DNA of 33,500 nucleotides from Xanthobacteraceae bacterium (GTDB lineage Bacteria; Pseudomonadota; Alphaproteobacteria; Rhizobiales; Xanthobacteraceae), in assembly GCA_030037185.1 (NCBI GenBank), contig JASHRR010001300.1:1-33500 (forward strand). Reading direction: 5' to 3'. The stretch's first letter is position 1. Each line of letters opens with the position of its first letter. Positions 1 through 6,961 of this stretch are shown here, piece after piece. The position numbers and the translations under genes were made by a program. The notes under the pieces are model-generated. The model had not been told where the DNA came from, did no database searches, and saw nothing but the letters and a program-made list of their open reading frames with translations.

Positions 1-1
1 T

Positions 2-583
2 GCTGCAGCAGCGCTTTGCTTCACCCTCCCAGCTTCACCACCCCAGGCGCAGCTACGATTAGCTGGCGAGCCGCGATATACGGCGAGCGGCGACCTGCTG
101 CTGCCGGACGGGTTCGAAACCTGGGTTTTCGTTGGCTCCAACCTGGGATTGTCTTACACGCCCGATGCGGCGGCGGCTTCTGCGCCGCCGCCGCGCCCGG
201 GGAGGCAGCAATTTCACAACGTGTCCATCAACCGGGCCGGATACGATTATTTCTTGGCGAACGGCCGGTTTCGCGACATGACGGTTCTGGTGATGCAGGT
301 TTTCGAAGCTGCCGACAAGGAGCCGAAGGACGTGTTGGCAAGCGGCCTATTCAATGGCCGGAGGGTCGGCCTCGAGGTTGCCGTGAAGAATGGGTCTCGC
401 CCCGACGGCAAGACGACCGCGTGGGCCTATTACAATTTCACCGATCCGTCAGACCGCTCCAAACTGCTTGCGTCGGCAGCGGCGTTTCCCGACCAAGCCT
501 GTGCGAATTGCCATCAGCGCCATGCCAGCATCGATAATGTCTGGGTTCAGTTTTATCCGGCTTTGCGAGATCGCAAGCAGTAG
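2..583 (+). CDS. Cytochrome P460-type exported c-heme protein, 5' end outside window
   Basis: The frame is open to the left edge and ends at TAG 581-583, so this is the C-terminal 193 residues of a longer protein. The visible N-terminus (AAAALCFTLPASPPQAQ) looks like the end of a signal peptide, so the protein is probably periplasmic. It is followed by the P460-family start LLLPDGFETWVFVGSNLG. The C-terminal c-type heme site CANCH lies at 500-514, followed by DNVWVQFYPALR, which is typical of the family. Known P460 proteins oxidise hydroxylamine or bind NO. The conserved glutamate of the GLE motif is at 374-376. The residue that I align with the heme-crosslinking lysine is methionine (codon 293-295), so catalytic activity is doubtful. 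An internal TTG at 149 would remove the signal peptide and the W-V-F-V-G motif and is not the true start. Family assignment is firm; substrate is unknown. Confidence 0.85.
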   Translation, partial: AAAALCFTLPASPPQAQLRLAGEPRYTASGDLLLPDGFETWVFVGSNLGLSYTPDAAAASAPPPRPGRQQFHNVSINRAGYDYFLANGRFRDMTVLVMQVFEAADKEPKDVLASGLFNGRRVGLEVAVKNGSRPDGKTTAWAYYNFTDPSDRSKLLASAAAFPDQACANCHQRHASIDNVWVQFYPALRDRKQ

Positions 584-696
584 CGCATTTTCTCCCCCCT
601 GGCATCACCGCACGATGCTGCAAGCCAGTTGCGCGGCTGCACGCGATAACCCGAGCTCATCGAAAACGTGCCAACCAGCAATCCGCCACCTTAAGC

Positions 697-720
697 GGGC
701 GGGTGGCCGCGAACCCGCCC
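697..720. terminator. Hairpin between two convergent genes, possible bidirectional terminator
   Basis: A perfect 8-bp stem (GGGCGGGT / ACCCGCCC) with an 8-base loop sits between the stop codons of the P460 gene and the DUF336 gene, which face each other. It is well placed to end transcription from both sides, but neither strand has a clear T-tract after the stem. Confidence 0.35.
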
Positions 721-737
721 TGCCGTTTGCGTTCGAG

Positions 738-1235
738 TCAATTCGCCTTGAGCTGGTCGGCAACCTTGGCAACGCCCGCCTTGGCGCAGGCCTCGTCGCC
801 GGTCTGACTCGATCCGCTGACGCCGACCGCTCCGATGGTGTCGTCGCCGACCTTGATCGGCACGCCGCCGCCCAGCGCGATGACGTCGGCGAGCTGCCGC
901 TGCGCAGCCAGATCCGCTCCATCCTTCGTCTGCTGCGCCCATTCGAGCGATGGGCGGCGGAACGTGCGGGCCGTATACGCCTTGCGCCGTGCCAGCTCGA
1001 AGTTGTGCGGGGAGGGGTTGTCGGATGCAATAAAGATGCGTACGCGGCCGGCGCGGTCGACCACCGCAACGGAAATGGCGACGTTGGTCTTTGCGCATTC
1101 CTCGATGGCGCCCTGCGCGATCGCGAGGCCCAGTTTCCATGTAATGTCGCGCTCCATCTGGACCTGGGCATTTGAAGCGCAGGGCAACAGAGCGAGCGCG
1201 ATGGTGCCCGCTGCCAATCCGGCTTTTGTGAGCAT
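738..1235 (-). CDS. Secreted heme-binding-like protein, GlcG/HbpS family (DUF336)
   Basis: This 165-residue protein has a clear signal peptide (MLTKAGLAAGTIALALLP, then CASNAQ), so it is probably periplasmic. The rest matches the GlcG/HbpS (DUF336) fold: ISVAVVDRAGRVRIF, the A-R-x-K-A-Y-T-A-R-T-F-x-R-P segment, IALGGGVPIKVGDDTIGAVG and VSGSSQTGDEACAKAGV. Some family members bind heme or sense redox stress; many have no known function. The start at 1235 is preceded by GGGAGGA at good spacing; the next upstream ATG at 1259 would add residues before the signal peptide. It ends tail to tail with the P460 heme protein, which may hint at a shared heme or nitrogen-oxide context, but co-transcription is impossible in this orientation. 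Confidence 0.8.
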   Translation of the reverse strand: MLTKAGLAAGTIALALLPCASNAQVQMERDITWKLGLAIAQGAIEECAKTNVAISVAVVDRAGRVRIFIASDNPSPHNFELARRKAYTARTFRRPSLEWAQQTKDGADLAAQRQLADVIALGGGVPIKVGDDTIGAVGVSGSSQTGDEACAKAGVAKVADQLKAN

Positions 1236-1699
1236 CAATAAGTCCTCCCGTCGAAGCATTGCCAACCTTTGAAAAGCGGCGCTCCCCGCAATAACCCTGC
1301 ATGCGGGAGCGCCTCGAGCGACTCGCTTGCCGGGCACGTGGCGCCCCGCATGATTAAAGGCCTTTGCGGCGCCACAATGCAAGGACCACAAAACGAAGGG
1401 CGCCCGACGCAGAAAGCCTCACCCCCCAGCGGGCAGTTGATCTTCCGCGGCATCCACGCAACGCGACTTGCTCGGTTCCGCGGCGGCCGATTGCGGCCGA
1501 GCTTGGGCGAGCCCGCTACGCAATTCCGCCGAGAATTTCGTGTTGATAGGAGGGGTTGTCTTTTGCATCTGCCCAAGCTTGGCCGTGCCGATCGGCTTGG
1601 CCTTCCTCTTTGAACCTTGAACTGAGAGGTGCTGGCGTCGTGCAATCCCGAGAATACGGTTTTCGAACGTAACGCCACCGGGCACCCGAAGGTTGGGAC
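1236..1699. other. 464-base stretch without a convincing gene
   Basis: The space holds the upstream region of the DUF336 gene and of the small gene at 1700. No tRNA, clear promoter, insertion sequence or conserved protein is visible. A minus-strand frame at 1419-1685 has coding-like codon use and is listed separately at low confidence. Other frames here are arginine/proline-rich noise typical of GC-rich DNA. Confidence 0.5.
1419..1685 (-). CDS. Possible small basic protein, unrecognised
   Basis: This is an 88-codon frame starting at GTG 1685, or a shorter one from an internal start. I do not recognise the protein. The middle part (KRKAKPIGTAKLGQMQKTTP, then PINTKFSAELRSG) uses codons that look coding, with many G/C third positions, and is less arginine-rich than chance frames nearby. 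No ribosome binding site clearly supports the GTG. The first 20 residues look less protein-like, so any real gene may begin further in. It lies back to back with the small gene at 1700. It could equally be a chance frame or a remnant. Confidence 0.22.
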   Translation of the reverse strand: MPGGVTFENRILGIARRQHLSVQGSKRKAKPIGTAKLGQMQKTTPPINTKFSAELRSGLAQARPQSAAAEPSKSRCVDAAEDQLPAGG

Positions 1700-1906
1700 A
1701 TGAAATCAGAAAGCCACTTCTGCCTCGATCGTGCGGCTAAATGTCTGGACATGGCGGAACACGTGCCGGCGCAATACCGGAGAGATTTCGTCCGCATCGC
1801 GCGCAGATGGGTCGCGCTGGCTCGCGAGGAGGCCGAGTGGGAAGCTGAGTCGGAAGAATCGGCGCCCTGGTCAGCGCGAATTTCAGCCGACCCCAGTCAT
1901 GCGTAA
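1700..1906 (+). CDS. Small hypothetical protein, 68 residues
   Basis: This is a small charged protein, predicted to be mostly helical: FCLDRAAKCLDMAEHVP, then YRRDFVRIARRWVALAREEA, then an acidic tail with EAEWEAESEE. It resembles the many short proteins of Bradyrhizobium-like genomes with an R-A-A-E-C-x-x-M-A-E motif followed by an R-x-W-x-x-L-A helix; their function is unknown. It has no signal peptide or membrane segment. The ATG at 1700 has only a weak AAGG-type ribosome binding site. It stands alone between the gene-poor stretch and the end of the amidohydrolase gene, which points toward it. Real gene: likely; function: unknown. Confidence 0.55.
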   Translation: MKSESHFCLDRAAKCLDMAEHVPAQYRRDFVRIARRWVALAREEAEWEAESEESAPWSARISADPSHA

Positions 1907-1953
1907 CAGGCCATTCACGCTTCGCCTTGCCCACCCTACCGACCGGAGCGCGG

Positions 1954-2946
1954 TCAGGCCTTCAGCCTCAGCAACGTATCCGCGTTTGCGTGGGTCAGCT
2001 TTGCCATGTCGGCCGGCGCCAGAGAGAGGCGATCCAGGAAGGCCCGCGCCTTCGGGTTTGGGGCATAAGGGTAGTCGACCGAGAACATGATCCGGTCGAT
2101 GCCGAAGGTCTCGAGCGCGGCCAGAAACGGCGGCTCGGTGAAAATCCCGCTGGTGGTGATCCACACCTGGTCGAGGATGGCGCGACTCACCGGCCGTTTT
2201 AAGTGGTCGATATCGAGGGCAAAGACGTCGTCGACGCGCGCCAGCATCATCGGCAGCATTTCGCCCATATGGCCGATGATCAGCTTGAGCCGCGGATGGC
2301 GGTCGAGCGTTCCGGCAATCACCATGCGCAGCACGTGGATTGCAGTCTCCGAGTGCCAGCCCCAGCCGGCACTCTCAAGCACGCGTGCGGGACCTGCCGG
2401 CAGCTCGGAGAAATAGGCCTGTCGCACGGGCTCAGGCGGCAGGTGGGGATGGACGTAGACGGGCACGTCGAGCTCGACAGCTGCAGCCAGCAGACCGTCA
2501 TAGCTCGGGTGGTCGAGGAAGCGGCCATTGGTGGTGCCGTTGATGAGCGCACCAACAAAACGCAGCTCCTTTACGGTACGGGCGAGCTCGTTGGCGGCTG
2601 CGTCCGGGTCCTGCATCGGCAGCGTGGCGAAGCCCGCGAAACGATCGGGACGGCGAGCGACCGCCGCGGCAAGGTAATCATTGATCTGTCGGCTCATCGC
2701 GACACCGTCGGCACCGGGAACCAGATCGGGGCCGGGGCCAGTGCTCGAGAGCACCTGCACCGTGATGCCCGCCTGATCCATCGACTGCAACCGCCGCTCG
2801 CCGATTTCGGGGAGAAGCTCAAGGGGACTGGGGCCGGTCGGCGGCAGCGTCCTCTTGCGGAATCCGCGGCGGCTGATTGCGGACGGATCGATACGGCTGG
2901 TCAGCGCCGGAGCCGTAAAATGCTCTTCGAGAGCGACGGTGCGCAT
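1954..2946 (-). CDS. Amidohydrolase family 2 metal-dependent hydrolase/decarboxylase
   Basis: This 330-residue TIM-barrel protein belongs to amidohydrolase-2, in the group that includes aminocarboxymuconate-semialdehyde decarboxylase, gamma-resorcylate decarboxylase and 2,3-dihydroxybenzoate decarboxylase. The N-terminus reads VALEEHF, the E-x-H metal motif (E7, H9) used by the benzoate-type decarboxylases in place of H-x-H. Further expected metal or active-site residues are H166 (VYVHPHLPP), H226 (IIGHMGE) and D291 (MFSVDYPY). The length fits the family. The likely reaction is non-oxidative decarboxylation of a hydroxylated aromatic acid, or hydrolysis of a related compound; the substrate cannot be read from sequence. 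GGAG lies about 12 bases before the ATG. No aromatic-degradation neighbours are present, and its start points away from secE. Confidence 0.8.
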   Translation of the reverse strand: MRTVALEEHFTAPALTSRIDPSAISRRGFRKRTLPPTGPSPLELLPEIGERRLQSMDQAGITVQVLSSTGPGPDLVPGADGVAMSRQINDYLAAAVARRPDRFAGFATLPMQDPDAAANELARTVKELRFVGALINGTTNGRFLDHPSYDGLLAAAVELDVPVYVHPHLPPEPVRQAYFSELPAGPARVLESAGWGWHSETAIHVLRMVIAGTLDRHPRLKLIIGHMGEMLPMMLARVDDVFALDIDHLKRPVSRAILDQVWITTSGIFTEPPFLAALETFGIDRIMFSVDYPYAPNPKARAFLDRLSLAPADMAKLTHANADTLLRLKA

Positions 2947-3384
2947 GCGGGGCGTTCTCCGATTCCTCGCCGCCTTGTGGCATCGTTGCCGTCATCCGGC
3001 AAGCGCGGGGTGGCCCGACGCATCATCCCTTTGGGTGGCCCAGGCCTGATCGGCCGGCCGAGCGGGATCGCACCACCCGTGATTGGGTGGAACATTGTGG
3101 TCGCCCCGGTGGGGGCGGCAACGGAGCGCCATCCGGGCGACCATCGCCCCCAGCCGGCTGCTGCCGGCGACTTGATTTTACCGGCGCCACGCACTAGATG
3201 GATTTATCGCCTGCGGCCCGGTTTCGGACTTCCGCAGCGTTCCTATCCCCCCACAAACGGGCCGGCGAGCGGTCTCATCCCTCAAGGATCGGGCAGGGCG
3301 GGGGTGCGCGGCTTGCCCTCGCGGCGCGTGGCGGCGCGACAAATCGGAAGGCGTACGGCAATCAGTATGGTCGGAATCGATGTG
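2947..3384. other. Accessory/core boundary: hairpin-rich gap upstream of secE, no gene
   Basis: This 438-base gap separates the minus-strand amidohydrolase from the plus-strand core genes. It contains short inverted repeats in a row: CCACCC/GGGTGG (3073-3090), GGGCG/CGCCC (3135-3149) and GCCGGC/GCCGGC (3153-3168), plus a GCCCC/GGGGC pair between the first two. A promoter-like sequence follows at 3172-3200. I looked for the tRNA-Trp gene often found just before secE in alphaproteobacteria and do not see one. No protein frame here looks real. Confidence 0.5.
3172..3200 (+). promoter_or_regulatory. Candidate sigma-70 promoter for secE-nusG
   Basis: TTGATT (3172-3177), a 17-base spacer and TAGATG (3195-3200) give a plausible -35/-10 pair about 185 bases before secE. 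It follows directly on a GCCGGC hairpin that could end incoming transcription. The match is moderate and unproven. Confidence 0.35.
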
Positions 3385-3582
3385 ATGGCAAAGATCAGCC
3401 CTTTCAAATTTTTGCAGGAAGTGCGCCAGGAGGTCGCCAAGGTCACCTGGCCGAGCCGGCGCGAGACCACCATCACCACCATTATGGTGTTCGTGTTTGC
3501 GGCCGCAGCTGGCGTGTTCTTCCTGATGTCGGATCAAATCATCCGCATGCTGGTGACGCTCGTGCTCGGCATCGGCCGTTGA
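3385..3582 (+). CDS. secE: Preprotein translocase subunit SecE
   Basis: SecE clamps SecY in the SecYEG channel of the inner membrane. The protein is 65 residues from the ATG at 3385 (MAKISPFKFLQEVRQEV), which fits the usual alphaproteobacterial size. The conserved amphipathic-helix motif KVTWPSRRET is followed by one membrane segment (TTIMVFVFAAAAGVFFLM) and a short tail. An in-frame ATG at 3367 would add six residues and cannot be excluded; neither start has a strong ribosome binding site. It lies 147 bases before nusG, the classic secE-nusG pair, with a promoter-like site upstream. Confidence 0.93.
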   Translation: MAKISPFKFLQEVRQEVAKVTWPSRRETTITTIMVFVFAAAAGVFFLMSDQIIRMLVTLVLGIGR

Positions 3583-3729
3583 ATGCGACGTTCATGGACA
3601 CCCCCCTCGATGGTGTTGGTGTTCGCCGGCAGTGGCGGGCGTTTTTTGATTTTGGCCGCAAAAGTCATTCGCCAGCAGTGACGTTTTTGCTGGACATGGT
3701 CAGTGAATAAAACCGTGGGAACGACGGCC

Positions 3730-4260
3730 ATGGCTAAGCGCTGGTACATCATCCACGCCTATTCAAACTTCGAAAACAAGGTCGCCGAATCGATCCGAGA
3801 GCAGGCCAAGCAACGCGGTTTGTCGGATTTGTTCGAAGAGGTTATGGTGCCGAAGGAAAAGGTCGTTGAGGTGCGCCGCGGCCGCAAAGTCGACGCCGAG
3901 CGCAAGTTCTTTCCCGGCTATGTGCTGGCGAAAATGGATCTCACCGACGAGGCTTTCCACCTCATCAAGAACACTCCGAAGGTCACGGGCTTCCTGGGGG
4001 CAGACAACAAGCCGACGCCGATCTCGGAGGTGGAGGCCGCGCGCATCCTGCACCAGGTGCAGGAGGGCATCGAGCGGCCGAAGCCGTCGGTTTCCTTCGA
4101 GGTCGGTGAACAGGTCCGCGTCTCGGATGGTCCCTTCGCGTCCTTCAATGGCGTTGTCGAGGAGGTCGATGAGGCGCGCTCCCGGCTCAAGGTCGCGGTG
4201 TCGATTTTTGGCCGCGCCACGCCGGTCGAGCTTGAATTCGGCCAGGTGGAAAAGGGCTAA
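3730..4260 (+). CDS. nusG: Transcription termination/antitermination factor NusG
   Basis: NusG binds the RNA polymerase clamp, aids processivity and links polymerase to Rho or to ribosomal protein S10. The 176-residue protein has the NGN domain ([18 protein letters not shown] at the start, [12 protein letters not shown] in the middle) and a C-terminal KOW domain ([19 protein letters not shown]). The start at ATG 3730 matches the family start M-A-K-R-W-Y and has GGGAACG upstream; a GTG at 3703 would add nine unlikely residues. It follows secE and is closed by a hairpin at 4327-4355, so secE-nusG is probably its own transcription unit. Confidence 0.97.
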   Translation: MAKRWYIIHAYSNFENKVAESIREQAKQRGLSDLFEEVMVPKEKVVEVRRGRKVDAERKFFPGYVLAKMDLTDEAFHLIKNTPKVTGFLGADNKPTPISEVEAARILHQVQEGIERPKPSVSFEVGEQVRVSDGPFASFNGVVEEVDEARSRLKVAVSIFGRATPVELEFGQVEKG

Positions 4261-4326
4261 CCGGGCTCTGATCAGCGGATTGAGCGCGACCATTGTGGTT
4301 CATCCGTCCGCCGCACCCGGCTGTTA

Positions 4327-4355
4327 ACGGGGCGACCACCAGGGTCGCGCCCCGT
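4327..4355 (+). terminator. Hairpin after nusG, likely terminator
   Basis: ACGGGG and CGACC pair with GGTCG and CCCCGT, giving 11 base pairs interrupted by a 2-base bulge around a 5-base loop. It lies 66 bases after nusG and before the rplK promoter region. The T content downstream is low (GCATTTGC), so it may be weak or Rho-assisted. Confidence 0.5.
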
Positions 4356-4396
4356 GCATTTGCTCAGGGTCGCTTGCACCGGGCACAAAAAGGGGC

Positions 4397-4424
4397 TTGC
4401 ATCAGGCGCAATTGCGGTTAAGGA
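4397..4424 (+). promoter_or_regulatory. Candidate promoter for rplK-rplA
   Basis: TTGCAT (4397-4402), a 16-base spacer and TAAGGA (4419-4424) lie about 180 bases before rplK, just after the nusG hairpin. The -10 match is poor, so this is a position-based suggestion. A 14-bp perfect palindrome follows at 4440-4453. Confidence 0.3.
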
Positions 4425-4439
4425 CGGCATTCCCGGTTC

Positions 4440-4453
4440 CGCTCCGCGGAGCG
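4440..4453. repeat. 14-bp perfect palindrome in the rplK leader
   Basis: CGCTCCGCGGAGCG is fully self-complementary and lies 16 bases after the proposed -10 box. It could be a hairpin in the leader RNA or a protein-binding site. The remaining leader up to 4606 also holds a CCTTCC/GGAAGG pair close to the rplK ribosome binding site; no gene is visible in this 346-base gap. Confidence 0.5.
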
Positions 4454-4606
4454 TGAAGGGAAGGTTCGGGTGACTCCGGCCTTAACGTTGTTGTGGAAGG
4501 CGGCGGGCGGTTGCCAACCGCTCGTTTGAGCCGCACCACGAGCTCGGCGCCCCCTCCCTTCCGGCTCCCCTGGCCGGCAGGAAGGCAGTGCCGCAGGGAG
4601 TTGTTC

Positions 4607-5035
4607 ATGGCAAAGAAAATCACCGGCTACGTGAAATTGCAGGTGCCGGCGGGTTCGGCAACCCCGCAGCCGCCGATCGGCCCAGCGCTCGGTCAGCGCG
4701 GCCTCAACATCATGGAGTTCTGCAAGGCCTTCAACGCTCAGACCCAGAAGCTTGAGAAGGGCTCGCCGATCCCGGTCGTCATCACCGTTTACGCCGACCG
4801 CTCCTTCACGTTCGAGATGAAGACGCCGCCGGTCTCCTTCTTTCTCAAGAAGGCGGCCAATCTCCAGGCGGGCGCCAAGGCGCCCGGACGCGAGAAGGTG
4901 GGCAGCGTCACAAGGGCGCAGGTAAAGGAAATCGCCGAGCAGAAGCTCAAGGACCTCAACTGCGATACGATCGAGTCCGCAATGCGGATGATCGAGGGGT
5001 CCGCCCGTTCGATGGGCCTTGAGGTGAGGGAGTAG
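4607..5035 (+). CDS. rplK: 50S ribosomal protein L11
   Basis: L11 forms the base of the large-subunit stalk and contacts the GTPase-associated region of 23S rRNA; it is also needed for RelA activation on stalled ribosomes. The 142-residue length is standard. The N-terminal domain begins [20 protein letters not shown] and contains [20 protein letters not shown], the proline-rich and factor-binding segment; the C-terminal RNA-binding domain holds [15 protein letters not shown]. The lysines near the N-terminus are typical PrmA methylation targets. GGGAG lies 8 bases before the ATG. It is separated from rplA by only 6 bases. Confidence 0.98.
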   Translation: MAKKITGYVKLQVPAGSATPQPPIGPALGQRGLNIMEFCKAFNAQTQKLEKGSPIPVVITVYADRSFTFEMKTPPVSFFLKKAANLQAGAKAPGREKVGSVTRAQVKEIAEQKLKDLNCDTIESAMRMIEGSARSMGLEVRE

Positions 5036-5041
5036 CGGCCA

Positions 5042-5755
5042 ATGTCGAGCCATGGAAAACGCGTCTTGAAGACCCGCGAGGGCATCGACAGGGCAAAGCT
5101 CTACCCCCTCGATGAGGCCGTGAAGATGATCAAGGCCCGGGCCAATGCGAAATTCGACGAGACCGTCGAGATCGCCATGAACCTCGGGGTCGATCCCCGC
5201 CATGCCGACCAGATGGTTCGCGGCGTGGTGTCGCTGCCAAACGGCACCGGCCGCACGGTCAGGGTTGCGGTGTTCGCCCGTGGCGCCAAGGCCGATGAGG
5301 CGCGTGCCGCGGGTGCTGACGTGATCGGGGCTGAGGATCTGGTCGAACGCGTCAACAGCGGCACTATCGATTTCGACCGCTGCATTGCGACACCGGACCT
5401 GATGCCGCTGGTGGGGCGGCTCGGCAAGGTGCTCGGCCCGCGCGGTCTGATGCCGAATCCGAAGGTTGGCACCGTGACCATGGACATCGCCGGCGCCGTT
5501 AAGGCCTCGAAGGGCGGTGCCGTCGAATTCCGCGTCGAGAAGGCCGGGATCGTCCATGCTGGCGTCGGCAAGGCTTCGTTTCCGGCCGACAAGCTTGCGG
5601 AAAACATCAGGGCTTTTGCGGATGCGGTGCAGAAAGCAAAGCCACAGGGCGCCAAGGGGCAGTTTATCAACCGGATCGCCATCTCCTCCACCATGGGGCC
5701 CGGCGTAAAGATTGAGCCGGCGAGCGTGATGGCGAGCAGCGCTGCGGCGCATTAG
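5042..5755 (+). CDS. rplA: 50S ribosomal protein L1
   Basis: L1 builds the mobile L1 stalk that helps deacylated tRNA leave the E site; in E. coli it also represses its own L11 operon mRNA. The 237-residue protein starts [15 protein letters not shown] and carries the expected [37 protein letters not shown] and [17 protein letters not shown] segments. It ends a few residues longer than most homologues, with an alanine/serine tail ([11 protein letters not shown]). A GC hairpin overlaps the stop codon (5755-5770), and a 638-base leader separates it from rplJ, so rplK-rplA is likely a separate unit. Confidence 0.98.
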   Translation: MSSHGKRVLKTREGIDRAKLYPLDEAVKMIKARANAKFDETVEIAMNLGVDPRHADQMVRGVVSLPNGTGRTVRVAVFARGAKADEARAAGADVIGAEDLVERVNSGTIDFDRCIATPDLMPLVGRLGKVLGPRGLMPNPKVGTVTMDIAGAVKASKGGAVEFRVEKAGIVHAGVGKASFPADKLAENIRAFADAVQKAKPQGAKGQFINRIAISSTMGPGVKIEPASVMASSAAAH

Positions 5756-5770
5756 GGGGCGGCAGCCCCC
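5755..5770 (+). terminator. GC hairpin at the end of rplA
   Basis: GGGGGC and GCCCCC pair around a GGCA loop, starting at the last base of the rplA stop codon. No T-tract follows, so it may protect the mRNA end or act with Rho rather than terminate alone. A second weak GCCGG/CCGGC pair follows a few bases on. Confidence 0.35.
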
Positions 5771-5897
5771 CTCCCGGGCTGGCCGGCAAGGTAAACCGGC
5801 ACGGCAAAATAGCCCTACAAAAAACACAAAAACTACTTGGCAACGGCGTGGCGAGCGGCTAAATAGTTGATAAGAAGCGTGCCGGGCAGAGGTGTCG

Positions 5898-5918
5898 GCG
5901 CGCTTTCGCGCGCTTTCT
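5898..5918 (+). terminator. Terminator-like hairpin in the rplA-rplJ gap
   Basis: GCGCGC, a TTTC loop and GCGCGC (5898-5913) are followed by TTTCT. This is the most terminator-like element between rplA and rplJ, about 140 bases after the rplA stop. Confidence 0.4.
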
Positions 5919-6393
5919 AGCGAGATCGGCGGTCAGGAACTTTGTCCTTATCAGATATCCAGGCGGACCCATCTGAAAAGGCGGGCGAGAGGCTTTCCGT
6001 TCGCTGCATGAACGCGCTGAGGCCACCTGTGTCTTTTCGGGTGGCGTCCTGTCCGAGACTGCAGGCGTCCGAGCACGGCGCGAGGGCTTAATTCGGAGCT
6101 TAAGAAACATCTTAGGCTTTGTACCTGCACAGACGGGGGAAGATCGGTTCCGGGGGCAACCCCGCTACGGTTCGAACCTTAGACCTTGGCGGCGCTGGCT
6201 TTTTCAAGGTGGCGTCGGTTCAAGGGGGCAGGCATGAGGAGCGCTGCACGGTCGGCCCGGCTTCCTGCTGCCTATGCGCGAGGGTAGCACGTGAGCACAG
6301 GCGGTGCAGGAGGTCGTAAATAGGCGGCTTGCCGCCCAGCAGGGCTGAGCACCCGATCCCTGCAGGGCAAATGCCGCCAACCGGAGAGAGCAA
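5919..6393 (+). promoter_or_regulatory. rplJ-rplL leader region, candidate L10 autoregulatory RNA
   Basis: This 475-base non-coding stretch leads into rplJ. Structures seen are an 8-bp inverted repeat with one G-U pair (6097-6118), a CGGGG/CCCCG hairpin with a GCAA tetraloop (6151-6164), the palindrome GGTTCGAACC (6169-6178), and a GGCGG/CCGCC hairpin (6323-6336) 57 bases before the gene. In many bacteria L10 binds a structured leader here and represses rplJL. Position and hairpins fit that role, but I cannot match the known L10-leader consensus by eye and see no clear promoter. Confidence 0.35.
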
Positions 6394-6912
6394 GTGGATC
6401 GAGCGGCAAAAAAAGAGCTCGTTGCGGAGCTGAATGGGGTTTTCAAAGCCAGCAGCGTCGTGATTGTGGCTCACTATGCCGGCCTCACGGTTGCCGACAT
6501 GCAGAAGCTGCGGATGCAGATGAAGCAGGCAGGCGCGCAGGTGAAGGTCGCCAAGAACCGCCTTGCCAAGATCGCTCTTGACGGCACCGACGTGGCGGTG
6601 GTCGCCCCCCTCCTTAAGGGGCCGGCCGTGCTCGCCTATTCGGGCGATCCGGTGGCTGCGCCAAAGGTCGCCTCTGACTTCGCCAAGACTAACGACAAGT
6701 TCGTTATCCTGGGCGGAGCAATGGGCAGCACCGCCTTGAATCCTGATGGCATCAAGGCGCTCGCCGCGCTGCCGTCCCTTGATCAATTGCGGGCCAAGCT
6801 GGTCGGCCTCATTCAGGCACCAGCCACCAAGATTGCGCAGCTTGTCAATGCCCCGGCCGCGAAGGTGGCGAGGGTGGTTCAGGCCTATGCCGACAAGGGC
6901 GAAGCCGCCTGA
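6394..6912 (+). CDS. rplJ: 50S ribosomal protein L10
   Basis: L10 anchors the L7/L12 dimers to the ribosome and forms the stalk. The 172-residue protein starts [17 protein letters not shown], followed by [19 protein letters not shown] and [14 protein letters not shown] of the rRNA-binding domain; the C-terminal helix ([16 protein letters not shown]) is the L7/L12 docking part. The start codon is GTG, supported by GGAGAGAG six bases upstream. It is followed 49 bases later by rplL. A long leader with several hairpins precedes it, which fits autogenous control by the L10-L12 complex. Confidence 0.98.
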   Translation: MDRAAKKELVAELNGVFKASSVVIVAHYAGLTVADMQKLRMQMKQAGAQVKVAKNRLAKIALDGTDVAVVAPLLKGPAVLAYSGDPVAAPKVASDFAKTNDKFVILGGAMGSTALNPDGIKALAALPSLDQLRAKLVGLIQAPATKIAQLVNAPAAKVARVVQAYADKGEAA

Positions 6913-6961
6913 CGGCCTTGCCGATCGCGTTGAAGTTCGAACCCTGAAGGATAGCAACACA

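Noticed and set aside
16..537. 173-codon plus-strand frame overlapping the P460 gene
   Set aside because: Arg/Gly/Cys-rich out-of-frame translation with no family features; the overlapping frame carries CANCH and the P460 motifs.
1269..1613. 114-codon plus-strand frame upstream of the small hypothetical gene
   Set aside because: Composition is that of random GC-rich DNA, no ribosome binding site, and it starts inside the leader of the DUF336 gene.
2947..3384. tRNA-Trp gene expected before secE
   Set aside because: No cloverleaf, CCA-anticodon loop or T-loop could be found in the gap on either strand.
2203..3582. 459-codon plus-strand frame running through the amidohydrolase into secE
   Set aside because: Only its last 65 codons (SecE) look like protein. 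The rest is antisense to the amidohydrolase gene plus non-coding gap, not a SecE fusion.
3583..3729. Terminator or second promoter between secE and nusG
   Set aside because: Only a 4-bp CGCC/GGCG stem precedes the TTTTTT run near 3650, and the TTGCTG at 3688-3693 has no good -10 partner.
6151..6180. T-arm-like GGTTCGAACC suggesting a tRNA before rplJ
   Set aside because: The flanking bases do not form a T-stem, and no acceptor, D or anticodon arms can be drawn around it.
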